64,000 bases of DNA from an uncultured Dehalococcoidia bacterium (GCA_958295765.1 CATQHB010000002.1:2592091-2656090); one strand, 5' to 3'; counted from the first letter of the stretch, positions 1 to 7,864 are shown. Made by a program: numbers and translations. The notes: generated from the letters alone by a model not told the origin.

Positions 1-1
1 C

Positions 2-52
2 ACCACCCCCAGCAGTGGCGGCTGGCTGATGCTGGGCAAGCACCCCGGTTAA
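2..52 (+). CDS. possible 3' end of an upstream CDS (partial)
   Basis: An open frame enters from the left edge and ends in TAA at 50-52, giving a short tail with the end WLMLGKHPG. Its composition looks coding and the repeat-filled gap starts right after it. The fragment is too short to assign a family, and it could be chance. Confidence 0.3.
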   Translation, partial: TTPSSGGWLMLGKHPG

Positions 53-106
53 TTTGTTCACCAAGGGGCGGGGACGAAATAGAGGTATTTCTAACGCTTA
101 AAACCC

Positions 107-202
107 CGTCGTTCCGGCGCAGGCCGGAATCCAGAACACTCAGTAGCCGTATCGCACTTTTCCGGGGGATTTCCTGGATTCCGGCTTTCGCCGGAACGAC
201 GG
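107..202. repeat. family A palindromic repeat (copy A1)
   Basis: Family A is an element of about 97 bp. Its left arm CGTCGTTCCGGCGAAAGCCG is repeated inverted at the right end, and a variable centre contains a short T-run and GGGGGATTTC. In this copy the left arm reads GCAGG instead of AAAGC, so that arm has diverged from the right one. Seventeen copies or partial copies lie in the window, all between genes. Confidence 0.9.
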
Positions 203-241
203 TTGCTTGGGTTGCTATAGTTAAAACGCGATTGCCCTGGC

Positions 242-266
242 GTAGGGGCGGGTTTGTAACCCGCCC
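242..266. repeat. family B repeat, half element
   Basis: Family B arms are hairpins of the form GTAGGGGCGGGTTT-TAACCCGCCC. A full element has two such hairpins about 65-70 bases apart. Only one is present here. The remainder of the gap from 53 to 367 holds A1, this half element and the leader of the HAD gene; I see nothing else in it. Confidence 0.8.
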
Positions 267-367
267 GTCCCGGCCAGGACAAAATCGGGATGGCTTGACC
301 GTCTCACCATTAGCGGGGTTTTGAGCATTATCCCCGCAGCAGGAAATTAAATCACGGAGGGAACCCT

Positions 368-715
368 TTGGCGAAACTAATCAGCTTTGACATCGACGGC
401 ACCCTGGAGGTGGGCGACCCGCCCGGCTGCATCACGCTGGATATGGTGCGCGCCGCTCAGGCCCAGGGGTGCATCATCGGCAGTTGCTCCGACCGGACGG
501 TGAGCAACCAGCAGCGCATCTGGCAGGACAATGCCATCCCGATGCAATTCACCGTCCTGAAACACCAACTGCCCCAGGTTAAAGCCGAGTTTGCGGCAGA
601 GCAGTATATCCATATCGGCGATACGGAAATCGACCGCCAGTACGCCGAGCGTTCCGGGTTTCAGTTCCTGCTGCCCGATGCGCCGGTAGCCCAACTGTGG
701 GAGGGTTCGGATTAG
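368..715 (+). CDS. small HAD-family hydrolase
   Basis: A 115-residue protein with the HAD nucleophile motif DIDGT at residues 8-12 (nucleophile Asp8, acid/base Asp10), a central SCSDR segment in the motif II position, and a C-terminal GDTEID motif typical of HAD motif IV. There is no room for a cap domain, so it resembles the small C0-type phosphatases; the substrate cannot be told. The start is TTG at 368, preceded by GGAGGG at 356-361. Its last codons overlap the proposed ATT start of the downstream methyltransferase, so the two are probably translationally coupled. Confidence 0.8.
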   Translation: MAKLISFDIDGTLEVGDPPGCITLDMVRAAQAQGCIIGSCSDRTVSNQQRIWQDNAIPMQFTVLKHQLPQVKAEFAAEQYIHIGDTEIDRQYAERSGFQFLLPDAPVAQLWEGSD

Positions 716-1493
716 CCGTTCCCCCAGCTACCAAGCCCTGATTGACCGGTTCCGCCAGGCCCGCCGCGACCCGTCCCTGGCGGCGCTGGAGGGTTTTCAT
801 CCCCTGAAACACGCCCTCCGTTTCGGCGCCGCGGTTCGGGAAACCGTTGCCCTGGACGCCGGGGAGTTGGCGCGCTTGACCGCAGCCTTGGCCCCGGATT
901 TGGCCGGCACCCTGGATAGCAATATAACCGTAGTACCGCCCCAAGTTTTCCGCCAACTTTCCCCCGTACTGCCGGCCACCGGCGTCATCGCCATCGCCCA
1001 GCGTCCCCAAACATCCCTGCCGGAAGTGTTCAACAACCCGGCGCCGGCGCCGCTGGTGTTGCTGGAAAACCCCCGCAGTCATGGCAACCTGGGGGCGGTT
1101 GTCCGGGTAGCGGCAGCGGTGGGCGCCGCCGGGGTGATTGCCACCGGCGAACACGACCCCTGGCACCCCTCTGCCCTGGTGGGCGCCGCCGGGCTGCACT
1201 TTGCCCTGCCGGTGGCGTGGGCCGAGCAGTGGGGGAAGGAGTGGGCCGGTAGCGCCGAGCGGGGCGGCCGGCCGTTGGTGGCGATTGACCCGGCGGGCGC
1301 GCCGCTGCAACCCGGATTGATACCGGAGCGGGCCGCGCTGGCCTTTGGCTCGGAGCGGGAGGGCCTCAGCCGGGAACTGCGGGCCGCCGCCGACTGCTGC
1401 CTTGCCATTCCGATGCAGCCCGGCGTGTCCAGCCTGAACCTGGCAACGGCGGTAGCGGTGGCCCTGTACGCCTGGCGGCTGGCCCGGCCCTAA
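711..1493 (+). CDS. TrmH/SpoU-family RNA 2'-O-methyltransferase
   Basis: A SPOUT-class SAM-dependent RNA ribose methyltransferase. The three SpoU motifs are clear: NPRSHGNLGAVVR (motif 1), LAFGSEREGLS (motif 2) and SSLNLATAVAVALY (motif 3), which build the trefoil-knot SAM site. The first ATG/GTG/TTG in frame is TTG 867, but the frame is open and protein-like upstream, encoding FRQARRDPSLAALEGFHPLK, the usual N-terminal substrate-binding region. The last upstream stop is at 687-689. I therefore place the start at ATT 711, which overlaps the previous stop and has GGGAGGG at 699-705. That gives about 260 residues, normal for the family. CTG 738 is an alternative. Target RNA unknown. Confidence 0.85.
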   Translation: MSRSPSYQALIDRFRQARRDPSLAALEGFHPLKHALRFGAAVRETVALDAGELARLTAALAPDLAGTLDSNITVVPPQVFRQLSPVLPATGVIAIAQRPQTSLPEVFNNPAPAPLVLLENPRSHGNLGAVVRVAAAVGAAGVIATGEHDPWHPSALVGAAGLHFALPVAWAEQWGKEWAGSAERGGRPLVAIDPAGAPLQPGLIPERAALAFGSEREGLSRELRAAADCCLAIPMQPGVSSLNLATAVAVALYAWRLARP

Positions 1494-1601
1494 CCCCCGG
1501 CCTAACGCCTTACAGCCTCACACCATAACCGCTACCAAATTTCCCCCAACACCGGCGGAAAGGTGATATAGTGATACAATAGACCCATTCCAAGAAGTCC
1601 G

Positions 1602-2525
1602 GTGATTCCCATGACCACCATCAACACTTTCGAAGACCTCCTCCAGGCGTTGGAACAGAATCCTACGCTCCGTGAGGCCATGCGCCGTCACATCATGACC
1701 GAGGAAGTGATGCAACTGCCGGCGCGGGTATTCCGCCTGGAAGAACTGGTCGCCAGAATCGCCACCCAACTGGAGGAACTGACCAACGTCCTAACCCGGT
1801 TCACGGAACAGACCAACCAACGCCTGGACAAGGTGGAATCCGACGTTACCGAGTTGAAAGAAGGGCAGGCCCGGCTGGAGGAAGGCCAAGCCCGGTTGGA
1901 AACAAGAACGGAACGCCTGGAAGCTGGGCAGGCCCGCTTGGAGACCGACGTTACCGCCCTGAAAGAGGGGCAAGCCCGGCTGGAGACCGACGTTACTGAG
2001 TTGAAAGAAGGGCAAGCCCGCTTGGAAACAAGAATGGACCGCTTGGAAACCGGACAAATCCGGATGTCAGGGCAACTCAGCCACCTCCTCGGTTCAGACT
2101 ACCAAAGCCACGTCGCCAGGCTCGCCCACCGGTGGTTGCAGCGGCATTTCCAAATAACCCAGCCGGACACTCTGTGGGTCAGCGCCGCATCGGAAAAACA
2201 GGAACTCTCCGCTATCCTGAACCAGGCCATGGAGTCCGGTGCTATATCCTTTGACGAAGCCGAAGATATGGAACGCACCGACATAGTAATCCGGGGTTCC
2301 GACCCCGACGGCAACCCGGTTCACGTCGTCATTGAAGCCTCCCTGACCGTCCAGGAAAGCGACATACGCCGCGCCGCAGACCGCGCCGCCATCCTGGAAA
2401 AGGCCGTGGGCGGCCCCACCCGGGCCGTGGTAATCGGGGAATCAATCGCCGGAACAGACCAGGAACTGGCCGACCGGGAACAGGTACAGTACATCCAAAT
2501 GATGCAACACGGCTCCACCGCCTGA
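1602..2525 (+). CDS. coiled-coil protein with C-terminal nuclease-fold-like domain
   Basis: A 307-residue protein (GTG 1602; ATG 1611 is an equally possible start). Residues 60-165 form a long coiled coil built from near-repeats of the type KEGQARLET. The C-terminal 140 residues match the product of the next gene: shared TDIVIRGSDPDGN, then VHVVIEAS, an alternating-arginine helix (RRAADRAAILEKAV) and AVVIGE. An Asp followed after about 15 residues by a beta-strand E-x-S suggests a PD-(D/E)XK-type core, but the usual E-x-K lysine is missing, so nuclease activity is doubtful. No signal peptide. Function not recognised. Confidence 0.7.
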   Translation: MIPMTTINTFEDLLQALEQNPTLREAMRRHIMTEEVMQLPARVFRLEELVARIATQLEELTNVLTRFTEQTNQRLDKVESDVTELKEGQARLEEGQARLETRTERLEAGQARLETDVTALKEGQARLETDVTELKEGQARLETRMDRLETGQIRMSGQLSHLLGSDYQSHVARLAHRWLQRHFQITQPDTLWVSAASEKQELSAILNQAMESGAISFDEAEDMERTDIVIRGSDPDGNPVHVVIEASLTVQESDIRRAADRAAILEKAVGGPTRAVVIGESIAGTDQELADREQVQYIQMMQHGSTA

Positions 2526-2598
2526 GCAGGGCAGGCCTCAGTTTCCTCCAAACCCGCCGGGACAGACCATAGCCCGGCTAAAGGAATGACAAACCCGG

Positions 2599-3102
2599 AT
2601 GGCAGGAAAATTCAACAAACACATCAGAACACGCTACGAAAGAGATGTTAACCGGGCGGGCCACCGCTGGGTGAGCCGCCGCCTGAAGCTAACCAACCCG
2701 GAAGTCATCCGAACCATGGCAAATCCCTACCGACCAGACCTCGGCAACCTGATGATCGACGCCATCGATGCCGGCGCCATATCCGACGATGAAGCCGACG
2801 ACCTGGAATACACCGACATAGTGATGCGTGGCTCCGACCCCGACGGCAACCTGGTCCACGTCCTCATTGAAGTAGCCTTCATCATCCAGGAAACCGACAT
2901 AAAGCGCGCCGCACGCCGCGCCGACATCCTGGAACGCACCGTCGCCGGGCCAGCCCGCGCCGTGGTAATCGGAGAATTCATCTTCCCGGAGGTCCCGGAA
3001 CTGGCCGACCGGGAACCGGCGGTCTTGATATACATGACCCGCGCCTATAGACCACTTGACCCGGACCGACCGCAGCGCAGCATAACCCAGGCTTACCCCT
3101 AA
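2599..3102 (+). CDS. paralogue of the preceding C-terminal domain
   Basis: A 167-residue protein that aligns along its length with the last half of the gene ending at 2525: TDIVMRGSDPDGN, VHVLIEVAF, KRAARRADILERTV and AVVIGEF occupy the same places. It lacks the coiled coil. The strand that would carry the catalytic Glu reads LIEVA, so the third PD-(D/E)XK residue is absent again. A tandem duplication followed by gain or loss of the coiled coil explains the pair. Its 3' end lies 48 bases before the CRISPR repeats. Start ATG 2599; the SD-like AAGGAA is rather far upstream. Function unknown. Confidence 0.65.
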   Translation: MAGKFNKHIRTRYERDVNRAGHRWVSRRLKLTNPEVIRTMANPYRPDLGNLMIDAIDAGAISDDEADDLEYTDIVMRGSDPDGNLVHVLIEVAFIIQETDIKRAARRADILERTVAGPARAVVIGEFIFPEVPELADREPAVLIYMTRAYRPLDPDRPQRSITQAYP

Positions 3103-3150
3103 ACCCGGCGCAAAACCTTCTATTATCAACGGGTGCTAGTCGGTAGGAAA

Positions 3151-3300
3151 CATTCCCCCGCATACGCGGGGATAGACCTGAGAATGACCAAGAAATGGGC
3201 GGCATTGGTCACATTCCCCCGCATACGCGGGGATAGACCTTGGTCGATTCCGTAATAGTTGCCGTCGGTGAACGTTCCCCCGCACGCGAGGGGATAGACC
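3151..3300. CRISPR. three-repeat type I-E-like CRISPR array, no cas genes nearby
   Basis: Three 28-base repeats start at 3151, 3212 and 3273, a strict 61-base period, with two unrelated 33-base spacers (3179-3211 and 3240-3272). The repeats share CCCCCGCATACGCGGGGATA; the third has CGCACGCGAG in the middle, the usual sign of the leader-distal end, so the leader should lie to the left. The inner CCCCGC/GCGGGG palindrome, the repeat length and the spacer length match type I-E arrays. No cas gene is in this window. Confidence 0.85.
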
Positions 3301-3324
3301 CCCGGCCCTCAGTGTAGGGCCGGG
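3301..3324. terminator. strong hairpin between CRISPR array and enolase-family gene
   Basis: A perfect 9-bp inverted repeat CCCGGCCCT / AGGGCCGGG with a 6-base loop sits three bases past the stop codon of the minus-strand gene ending at 3327 and directly abuts the last CRISPR repeat. There is no T-run on either side, so it is terminator-like rather than a classical intrinsic terminator. The same stem recurs at 5082-5113. Confidence 0.5.
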
Positions 3325-3326
3325 CT

Positions 3327-4424
3327 TCAGGCCAACCGGAAGGGTTCCAGGGCCGCAAAGTCAAACTGTACGCCATGCCCCGGGTCTTCCAAGGGCGTAA
3401 ATACCCCCTGGCGGGGCAGGACCGGGTTGAGGATGAATCCGGTGTTGTTCAGGTTCAGGGTGGGCAGGTGTTCTACCAGGAAACCGTTGGACGCGCCGCA
3501 GCACAGGTGTACCGACAACTCTTCTACCAGGTGCGGCGCCATGGGCAGGTGGTAGGCATCGGCCAGGCGCGCAATTCGCATCCAGGGCGTTACGCCGCCC
3601 ACCCGGCACGCGTCGGCCTGCACGAACTGGACGGCTCCCCGCTGGAACAGGTCAAGGAACTGCTCGGCCTGATGTTCTCCCTCGCCGGCGGCCAGGGCCA
3701 CGTTGACCGTGCGGCTCAGCCGCGCATAGCCGGCGTGGTCTTCGGCCAGAATCGGCTCCTCCAGCCAGAACAGGTTGAACTCCTCCATTGCCCGGGCCCG
3801 GGTGATGGCCTCGCCCACCGACCAGCGCTGATTGGCGTCCACCATTAGAGGCGTATGGGGGCCGATGGCCTGGCGCACGGCCCGCAGCCGTTCCATGTCC
3901 TCGGCCAGCCGCTCCCGGCCTATCTTGATTTTGACGCCCCAATAATCCTGGCCGATAAAGTTCTCCACCTCATCCAGCAATTCCTCCGTGGAATAGGCCA
4001 GGTCCAAGCCGCTGCCGTAGGCGGGAACCCGGTCCCGGTAGCCGCCCAGCAGCCGGAACAAGGGCCGGCCGGCCCGCTTGCCGGCCAAATCCCAGAGGGC
4101 AATATCCAACGGGGCCAGCACTACCGCCGTGAGGCCGGCCATGGTGATGTTGGGAAAGATGCTGTGCCACAGCTTGTCCCACAGCCGCTCAATGTAGCGG
4201 GGGTCTTCGCCCACCAGCCGGGGCGCCAGCAGGGTGTCAATGGCCTCTTTCATACCCCGGCCGCTGTCACCGTGGCTGTAAGTCCAGCCGATGCCCTCCT
4301 GCCCGTCGGCGGCGATAACGCGGGCCAGCAGCAGGCTGGTGGATTCAATCTGCGAGCTGGAGTTGGACAGGCCCGGCTGCCGCTGAATCCGGTACAGGGC
4401 CGTTTCCACCTTTTCGATTTGCAA
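3327..4424 (-). CDS. mandelate racemase/muconate lactonizing enzyme family protein
   Basis: An enolase-superfamily enzyme of 365 residues: an N-terminal capping domain, then a beta-barrel with the K-x-K general base (VKIKIGR), the metal ligands Asp (VDAN), Glu (WLEEP) and Glu (AGEGEH), and a late His (MAPHLVEE). The K-x-K with a later His is the mandelate-racemase-type arrangement for alpha-proton abstraction from a sugar acid or similar carboxylate; the substrate is not predictable. I start at TTG 4424, with AGAGGA five bases upstream, rather than TTG 4454, which has no SD. Single gene, minus strand. SAR202-type Chloroflexota carry many such paralogues, as I recall. Confidence 0.85.
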   Translation of the reverse strand: MQIEKVETALYRIQRQPGLSNSSSQIESTSLLLARVIAADGQEGIGWTYSHGDSGRGMKEAIDTLLAPRLVGEDPRYIERLWDKLWHSIFPNITMAGLTAVVLAPLDIALWDLAGKRAGRPLFRLLGGYRDRVPAYGSGLDLAYSTEELLDEVENFIGQDYWGVKIKIGRERLAEDMERLRAVRQAIGPHTPLMVDANQRWSVGEAITRARAMEEFNLFWLEEPILAEDHAGYARLSRTVNVALAAGEGEHQAEQFLDLFQRGAVQFVQADACRVGGVTPWMRIARLADAYHLPMAPHLVEELSVHLCCGASNGFLVEHLPTLNLNNTGFILNPVLPRQGVFTPLEDPGHGVQFDFAALEPFRLA

Positions 4425-4539
4425 TGGATTCCTCTTTTTATAGCTCTCTCCCAAAGGAGAGGTTTAACTGGAATAAGATTCAGCATTTGCTGATTTGCCG
4501 GGCACAAAGCCTCGGCAGGGCTGATAGCCGGCAGGTGGT

Positions 4540-4902
4540 CTAACTACCGCGACCAGGATGGTACTTGCCATCATTCGTCCTGTTGCGCGCGGGGTTTGCA
4601 CCTTGCTGACGCCGGTGGGAAGCCAACTTAGCCGCCTCTACTTTTTCGGCTTTCTGCCGGTCAATCGCTCGCGTCTCCACTACCAGCTTTTCACTAGGCT
4701 GGAGCTTGCCGCTCGCACGATGTTCAGCAGCTCGACGCGTGGGATTATTTGTCGTCCCCACGTATTTGGTATCCCCCTGCTTGTCTTTGATGGAATACTG
4801 GACGGTTTTCCCGGAACGCACCTGCCCTTTGGGGCGATTACTAGCAGTCTGAGGAGTACCCCCACGTCTGGCATTATTGCGGGTCGGGCGGTTATTAGCC
4901 AT
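4540..4902 (-). CDS. small GIY-YIG-like protein
   Basis: A 120-residue basic protein. The first 30 residues are Arg/Asn-rich and probably disordered. Then comes VQYSIKDKQGD and TKYVGTTNNPTRRAAEHRAS, which resembles the GIY-YIG pattern of an aromatic strand, YVG-T-N, then Arg and His in the following helix. A late conserved-looking Asn/Tyr region (NPARNRTNDGKYHPG) closes the protein. The classical distal Glu is not obvious, so nuclease activity is uncertain. ATG 4902 is chosen because GGAG lies eight bases upstream; the frame could open further upstream at 4977. No partner gene is apparent. Confidence 0.55.
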   Translation of the reverse strand: MANNRPTRNNARRGGTPQTASNRPKGQVRSGKTVQYSIKDKQGDTKYVGTTNNPTRRAAEHRASGKLQPSEKLVVETRAIDRQKAEKVEAAKLASHRRQQGANPARNRTNDGKYHPGRGS

Positions 4903-5081
4903 GCCTGAAACTCCTTGTGTATTGGTGTAGTTGCCGGGATTGGCGGCTTTATCGGTCTCCAGACAGGGGTTGCACATAGTGATATATCAGCCTGAGCGCA
5001 ACGAAGGGTCTAAAATGCCCGGCTGTTGCCTAGTTCTGATAAAGCCTGTCTTGGCAGAAATTCAGATTACTCACCCCGCCC

Positions 5082-5113
5082 CCCGGCCCTGCTCTCCAAG
5101 GAATAGGGCCGGG
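5082..5113. terminator. hairpin downstream of the esterase gene
   Basis: CCCGGCCCT / AGGGCCGGG with a 14-base loop, 23 bases past the stop of the minus-strand gene ending at 5137. Same stem as 3301-3324, again at a 3' end and again without a T-run. The sequence from about 4990 to 5070 looks like a decayed family D repeat (GCGCAACGAAGGGTCTAAA). Confidence 0.45.
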
Positions 5114-5136
5114 AAACCGGTATTGCCCGGCTGAAC

Positions 5137-6003
5137 CTAAACCGTCGCTCCGGCGGCGGTCAACTGGCGGGATACAAAGGCTTTCATCAGTTCCAACGCC
5201 CGGTCCGACTCGGCGCCGGGGGTGTTGCCAAAGCCGTGGGGCATTTCCGGGAAAATCTCCAGTTGGATGTCGCCGCCAGCCCCGCGGAAGGCTTCGGTGA
5301 ACCGTTCCGGGATGGACAACGGCACGTTGTCGTCCCGGGTGCCTTGAATAATCAGCGTCGGGGGAAGTTGCACCTTTTCACCCCGCTCCAGGATGTGCTG
5401 AGGGTTGCCTTCCTTCATCGTTTCCTGGTTCAGGAAGTAGGCTTCGCTGGAGGCAGCCAGCCGCTCATTGTTGGCTTCCTGGGCGTACAAGTAGCGGGCA
5501 TAGGGGTCCAGCACCGGCCAGCAGCAGATGGTATAGGCCAGGGTTGCGTCAACGCCACTACCGGCCGGGCCGTCCAGTTCCAGGGCCGAATAGCGCGGAT
5601 CGTCGGGCCGCATTGCGCTGAGCATCAGGGTGTGTCCACCGCTGGAGGAGCCAATGCCCCCCACCTGGTCGGCGGTGGCGTTGAACTCGGCGGCGTGGGC
5701 CTTAAGCCAGCGGGTGGCGTAGTTCACATCCACCACCTGGGCCGGATAGGGATGGGCCGGGGCCAGGCGGAAATCAATGGCGGCGACCAGGATGCCACTG
5801 GCGGCCAGCGCCCGGTTCATCACCTCATCGCTGGCGCGTTCCCCCCGGTTCCACGCGCCCCCGTGAACGTCCAGCATAGCCGGAAAGGGGCCGCTGCCCT
5901 GGGGTTGATAGAGGCGCACCGTCCAGGACTCGTTGCCGTCAGTCCGGTACTCCTGCTCGTGGACTTCCACCGCAAAACTCTGCATCGGGTTATAGTCTGC
6001 CAT
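5137..6003 (-). CDS. alpha/beta hydrolase (HSL/BD-FAE-like esterase)
   Basis: 288 residues. The oxyanion-hole motif HGGAW is near residue 48, the nucleophile elbow GSSSGG near 118 (canonical GxSxGG), the acid in GTRDDNVP near 221 and the catalytic His in MPHGFG near 257. No signal peptide is seen, so it is likely a cytoplasmic carboxylesterase or arylformamidase-like enzyme acting on a small ester; the substrate is unknown. The ATG at 6003 is preceded by GGAGT. It lies 51 bases from the stop of the Sec-glutaredoxin-DinB gene on the same strand, so the two may be cotranscribed. Confidence 0.85.
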   Translation of the reverse strand: MADYNPMQSFAVEVHEQEYRTDGNESWTVRLYQPQGSGPFPAMLDVHGGAWNRGERASDEVMNRALAASGILVAAIDFRLAPAHPYPAQVVDVNYATRWLKAHAAEFNATADQVGGIGSSSGGHTLMLSAMRPDDPRYSALELDGPAGSGVDATLAYTICCWPVLDPYARYLYAQEANNERLAASSEAYFLNQETMKEGNPQHILERGEKVQLPPTLIIQGTRDDNVPLSIPERFTEAFRGAGGDIQLEIFPEMPHGFGNTPGAESDRALELMKAFVSRQLTAAGATV

Positions 6004-6054
6004 ATATAATACTCCTTCCAGCGCGACTTTCTATCGCCGCTGGTGATACCGGCG

Positions 6055-6813
6055 TTAAATCAGGGCTTCCGGGGTGAATATGCCTTCCAGGTCGGCGGGC
6101 GTGGCCGGGTTCACCGGGGTTACGCCCAACTCGGTCTCCATAAACCAGTAAACCTGCTTCAGGTGGTGGGTGCTGTGGCTCAGGATGATGTTCAGCAACT
6201 CTACCACCGTTACCTCGCCGCCGTAGTGGGCGGGAACCACCCGGTCAAAGGCATCGTTATCGTTGCCGTTGAGAAACTCGACGATATTTCCGATGACCCC
6301 CTCGCCGTACTCGGCAATGGCCTCCGGGGCGTTCACGTCGGCCAGCCGCTCCCGGCCGGCTTGCATATCGGCGGTACTCATACTGCCGGTTCGGTGGCTG
6401 AGCCAGGCCAGTTCCGGGAAGGAAAGGATGTGGACGATGGTGTCCCGCAGGGTTTCGGGCCGCCAGGCCACCGGGCGCTGCAACTGCTCCGGGGCCAGTT
6501 GCAGGGTAGCCCGGATCGCGGCGTGCAGGATTTTATCGTACTTTTCCGCCATCCAGCCGGTTCGGCCGGCCAGGTCAACCCGGGTATCCAGGTTCAGGGT
6601 AGCAATCAGTTTTTTGGGGTAATAGCCGATGATAATTTCATCGTCCACCACCGTTACCGGCGCCGACTTGACGCCCCGGCTGTCCAGAAAGGCCCGGGCC
6701 TCCGGTTCACTGGCAATGTCGTGGTGCTCATACTGAACACCGTTGGACGTTAGGAACTCCTCCAACGTCCGGCAACTGAATCAACCGGGGTTGGTGTAAA
6801 CGTGCACGTTCAT
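6055..6813 (-). CDS. selenocysteine glutaredoxin-DinB fusion protein
   Basis: Read through one TGA, this is a 252-residue protein. ATG 6813 has GGAGG nine bases upstream. Residues 1-76 are a glutaredoxin: VYTNPGUFSC, with Sec11 (TGA at 6781-6783) and Cys14 in the place of CxxC, and the cis-Pro loop SAPVTVVDD. Residues 85-252 are a DinB four-helix domain with the expected histidines (LSHRTG and HSTHHLK), the superfamily that includes bacillithiol- and mycothiol-dependent S-transferases. Without recoding, a caller would start at TTG 6765 and lose the active site. A hairpin at 6745-6770 fits a SECIS. Likely role, by inference: reduction or transfer chemistry on a low-molecular-weight thiol conjugate. 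Confidence 0.85.
6745..6770 (-). promoter_or_regulatory. SECIS-like hairpin for Sec11 of the Grx-DinB gene
   Basis: On the minus strand, ten bases after the TGA, GGACGTT pairs perfectly with AACGTCC. The 12 bases between can form an inner AGG/CCT stem with an AGTT loop and two unpaired G. Stem position and apical distance (about 22 bases from the TGA) resemble bacterial SECIS elements. Confidence 0.6.
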
Positions 6814-6918
6814 TAGCCCATTCCTCCGCCGGCCCACAGCCGGTTAGTAGTGCCAGAATACCGGAAACCGGGCGGCATAGCAAGCTGGGCGCGGGCAAAG
6901 GGCAATTGCCGTCTCTCC

Positions 6919-6992
6919 CCGCTCATCCTGAGCTTGTCGAAGGACGAACCGTCGGATAGGGGCGGATGGTTCGACAAGCTCACCATGAGCGG
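6919..6992. repeat. family C inverted repeat
   Basis: Family C is a pair of arms of the type CCGCTCATCCTGAGCTTGTC and its near-inverse TTCGACAAGCTCACCATGAG, 10-30 bases apart. This one opens the gene-free stretch 6814-7864, which is otherwise filled by two tandem A-plus-B blocks. Confidence 0.85.
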
Positions 6993-7074
6993 ATATTGGT
7001 ATCGGCCTGCGCCGGGCAATGGCATCATAAACCCGTCATTCCGGCGCATAAACCCATCATCCCGGCGCATAAAA

Positions 7075-7172
7075 CCGTCGTTCCGGCGAAAGCCGGAATC
7101 CAGGAAATCCTACGGGAAAAGGGCGTTCCAGCTAAAAAGAGTTCTGGATTCCGGCTTTCGCCGGAACGACGG
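7075..7172. repeat. family A repeat (A2)
   Basis: Complete element inside the first tandem block, preceded by two decayed fragments of its own left arm. Confidence 0.9.
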
Positions 7173-7195
7173 TTGACCGAGGTATCACCATCCGG

Positions 7196-7314
7196 GTAGG
7201 GGCGGGTTTATAACCCGCCCGACGTTCAACGGCAAGAAAATACCGGAAAACCGGCGTGCCGTAGCCGACCCATTCCTGCGCCCGAACCAGGGCGGGTTAC
7301 AAACCCGCCCCTAC
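7196..7314. repeat. family B repeat (B2), complete
   Basis: Two hairpin ends, GTAGGGGCGGGTTTATAACC and its near-inverse at the right end, flank the typical centre with GTTCAACGGCAAG and CCGGAAAACCGG. Confidence 0.9.
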
Positions 7315-7439
7315 CATTACAATCAACCGGAGCCGGTACGGGTCAGAAATGCCAACAAATGTTGGGGATACCATATTGTTATTGGTATGGACTTGCGCCG
7401 GGCAACCGCATCATAAACCCATCATTCCGGCGCATAAAA

Positions 7440-7537
7440 CCGTCGTTCCGGCGAAAGCCGGAATCCAGGAAATCCTTCGGTAAAAAGGCGATACGGCTAC
7501 AAAGAATTCTGGGTTCCGACTTTCGCCGGAACGACGG
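7440..7537. repeat. family A repeat (A3)
   Basis: Copy in the second tandem block; the right arm has GACTTTCG in place of GGCTTTCG. Confidence 0.9.
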
Positions 7538-7560
7538 TAGCCGGGGGTATCATCATCCGG

Positions 7561-7679
7561 GTAGGGGCGGGTTTATAACCCGCCCGACGTTCAACGGCAA
7601 GACAATATCGGAAAACCGGTGTACCGTAGCCGACCCATTCCTGCGCCCGAACCAGGGCGGGTTACAAACCCGCCCCTAC
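7561..7679. repeat. family B repeat (B3), complete
   Basis: Copy in the second tandem block, nearly identical to B2, including the outer tail CCAACGAATGTTGGG at about 7727. Confidence 0.9.
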
Positions 7680-7812
7680 CATTACAATCCTACAATCCGC
7701 CGGAGCCGGTACGGGTAAGAAATGCCAACGAATGTTGGGAATACCGTATTGATATTGATTGTTATTGCCATTAACCGGCGCCTACCCCGCTACCGCCGGT
7801 TACGGTACGTTG

Positions 7813-7818
7813 TATAAT
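7813..7818 (+). promoter_or_regulatory. candidate -10 box upstream of the PAC2 gene
   Basis: A perfect TATAAT lies 47 bases before the ATG. No convincing -35 hexamer is found at the right spacing, so this is tentative. Confidence 0.35.
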
Positions 7819-7864
7819 AAGCGCAGCGCAGAGTTGCAAGGTCAATGTCCAGGGGAGGCCAACT

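Larger units (their letters stand above)
7010..7740. repeat. tandem duplication of a composite A+B repeat block
   Basis: A block of about 365 bp occurs twice in direct orientation (from about 7010 and from about 7393). Each copy holds CGCCGGGCAA, a degenerate ATTCCGGCGCATAAA stretch, one family A element, one family B element and a tail ATGCCAAC-AATGTTGGG-ATACC. The copies differ by scattered substitutions, so the duplication is not recent. Confidence 0.85.

Noticed and set aside
4540-4977. Longer start for the GIY-YIG-like gene at 4977
   Set aside because: The extra 25 residues look unstructured, and the inner ATG 4902 has the better ribosome-binding site.
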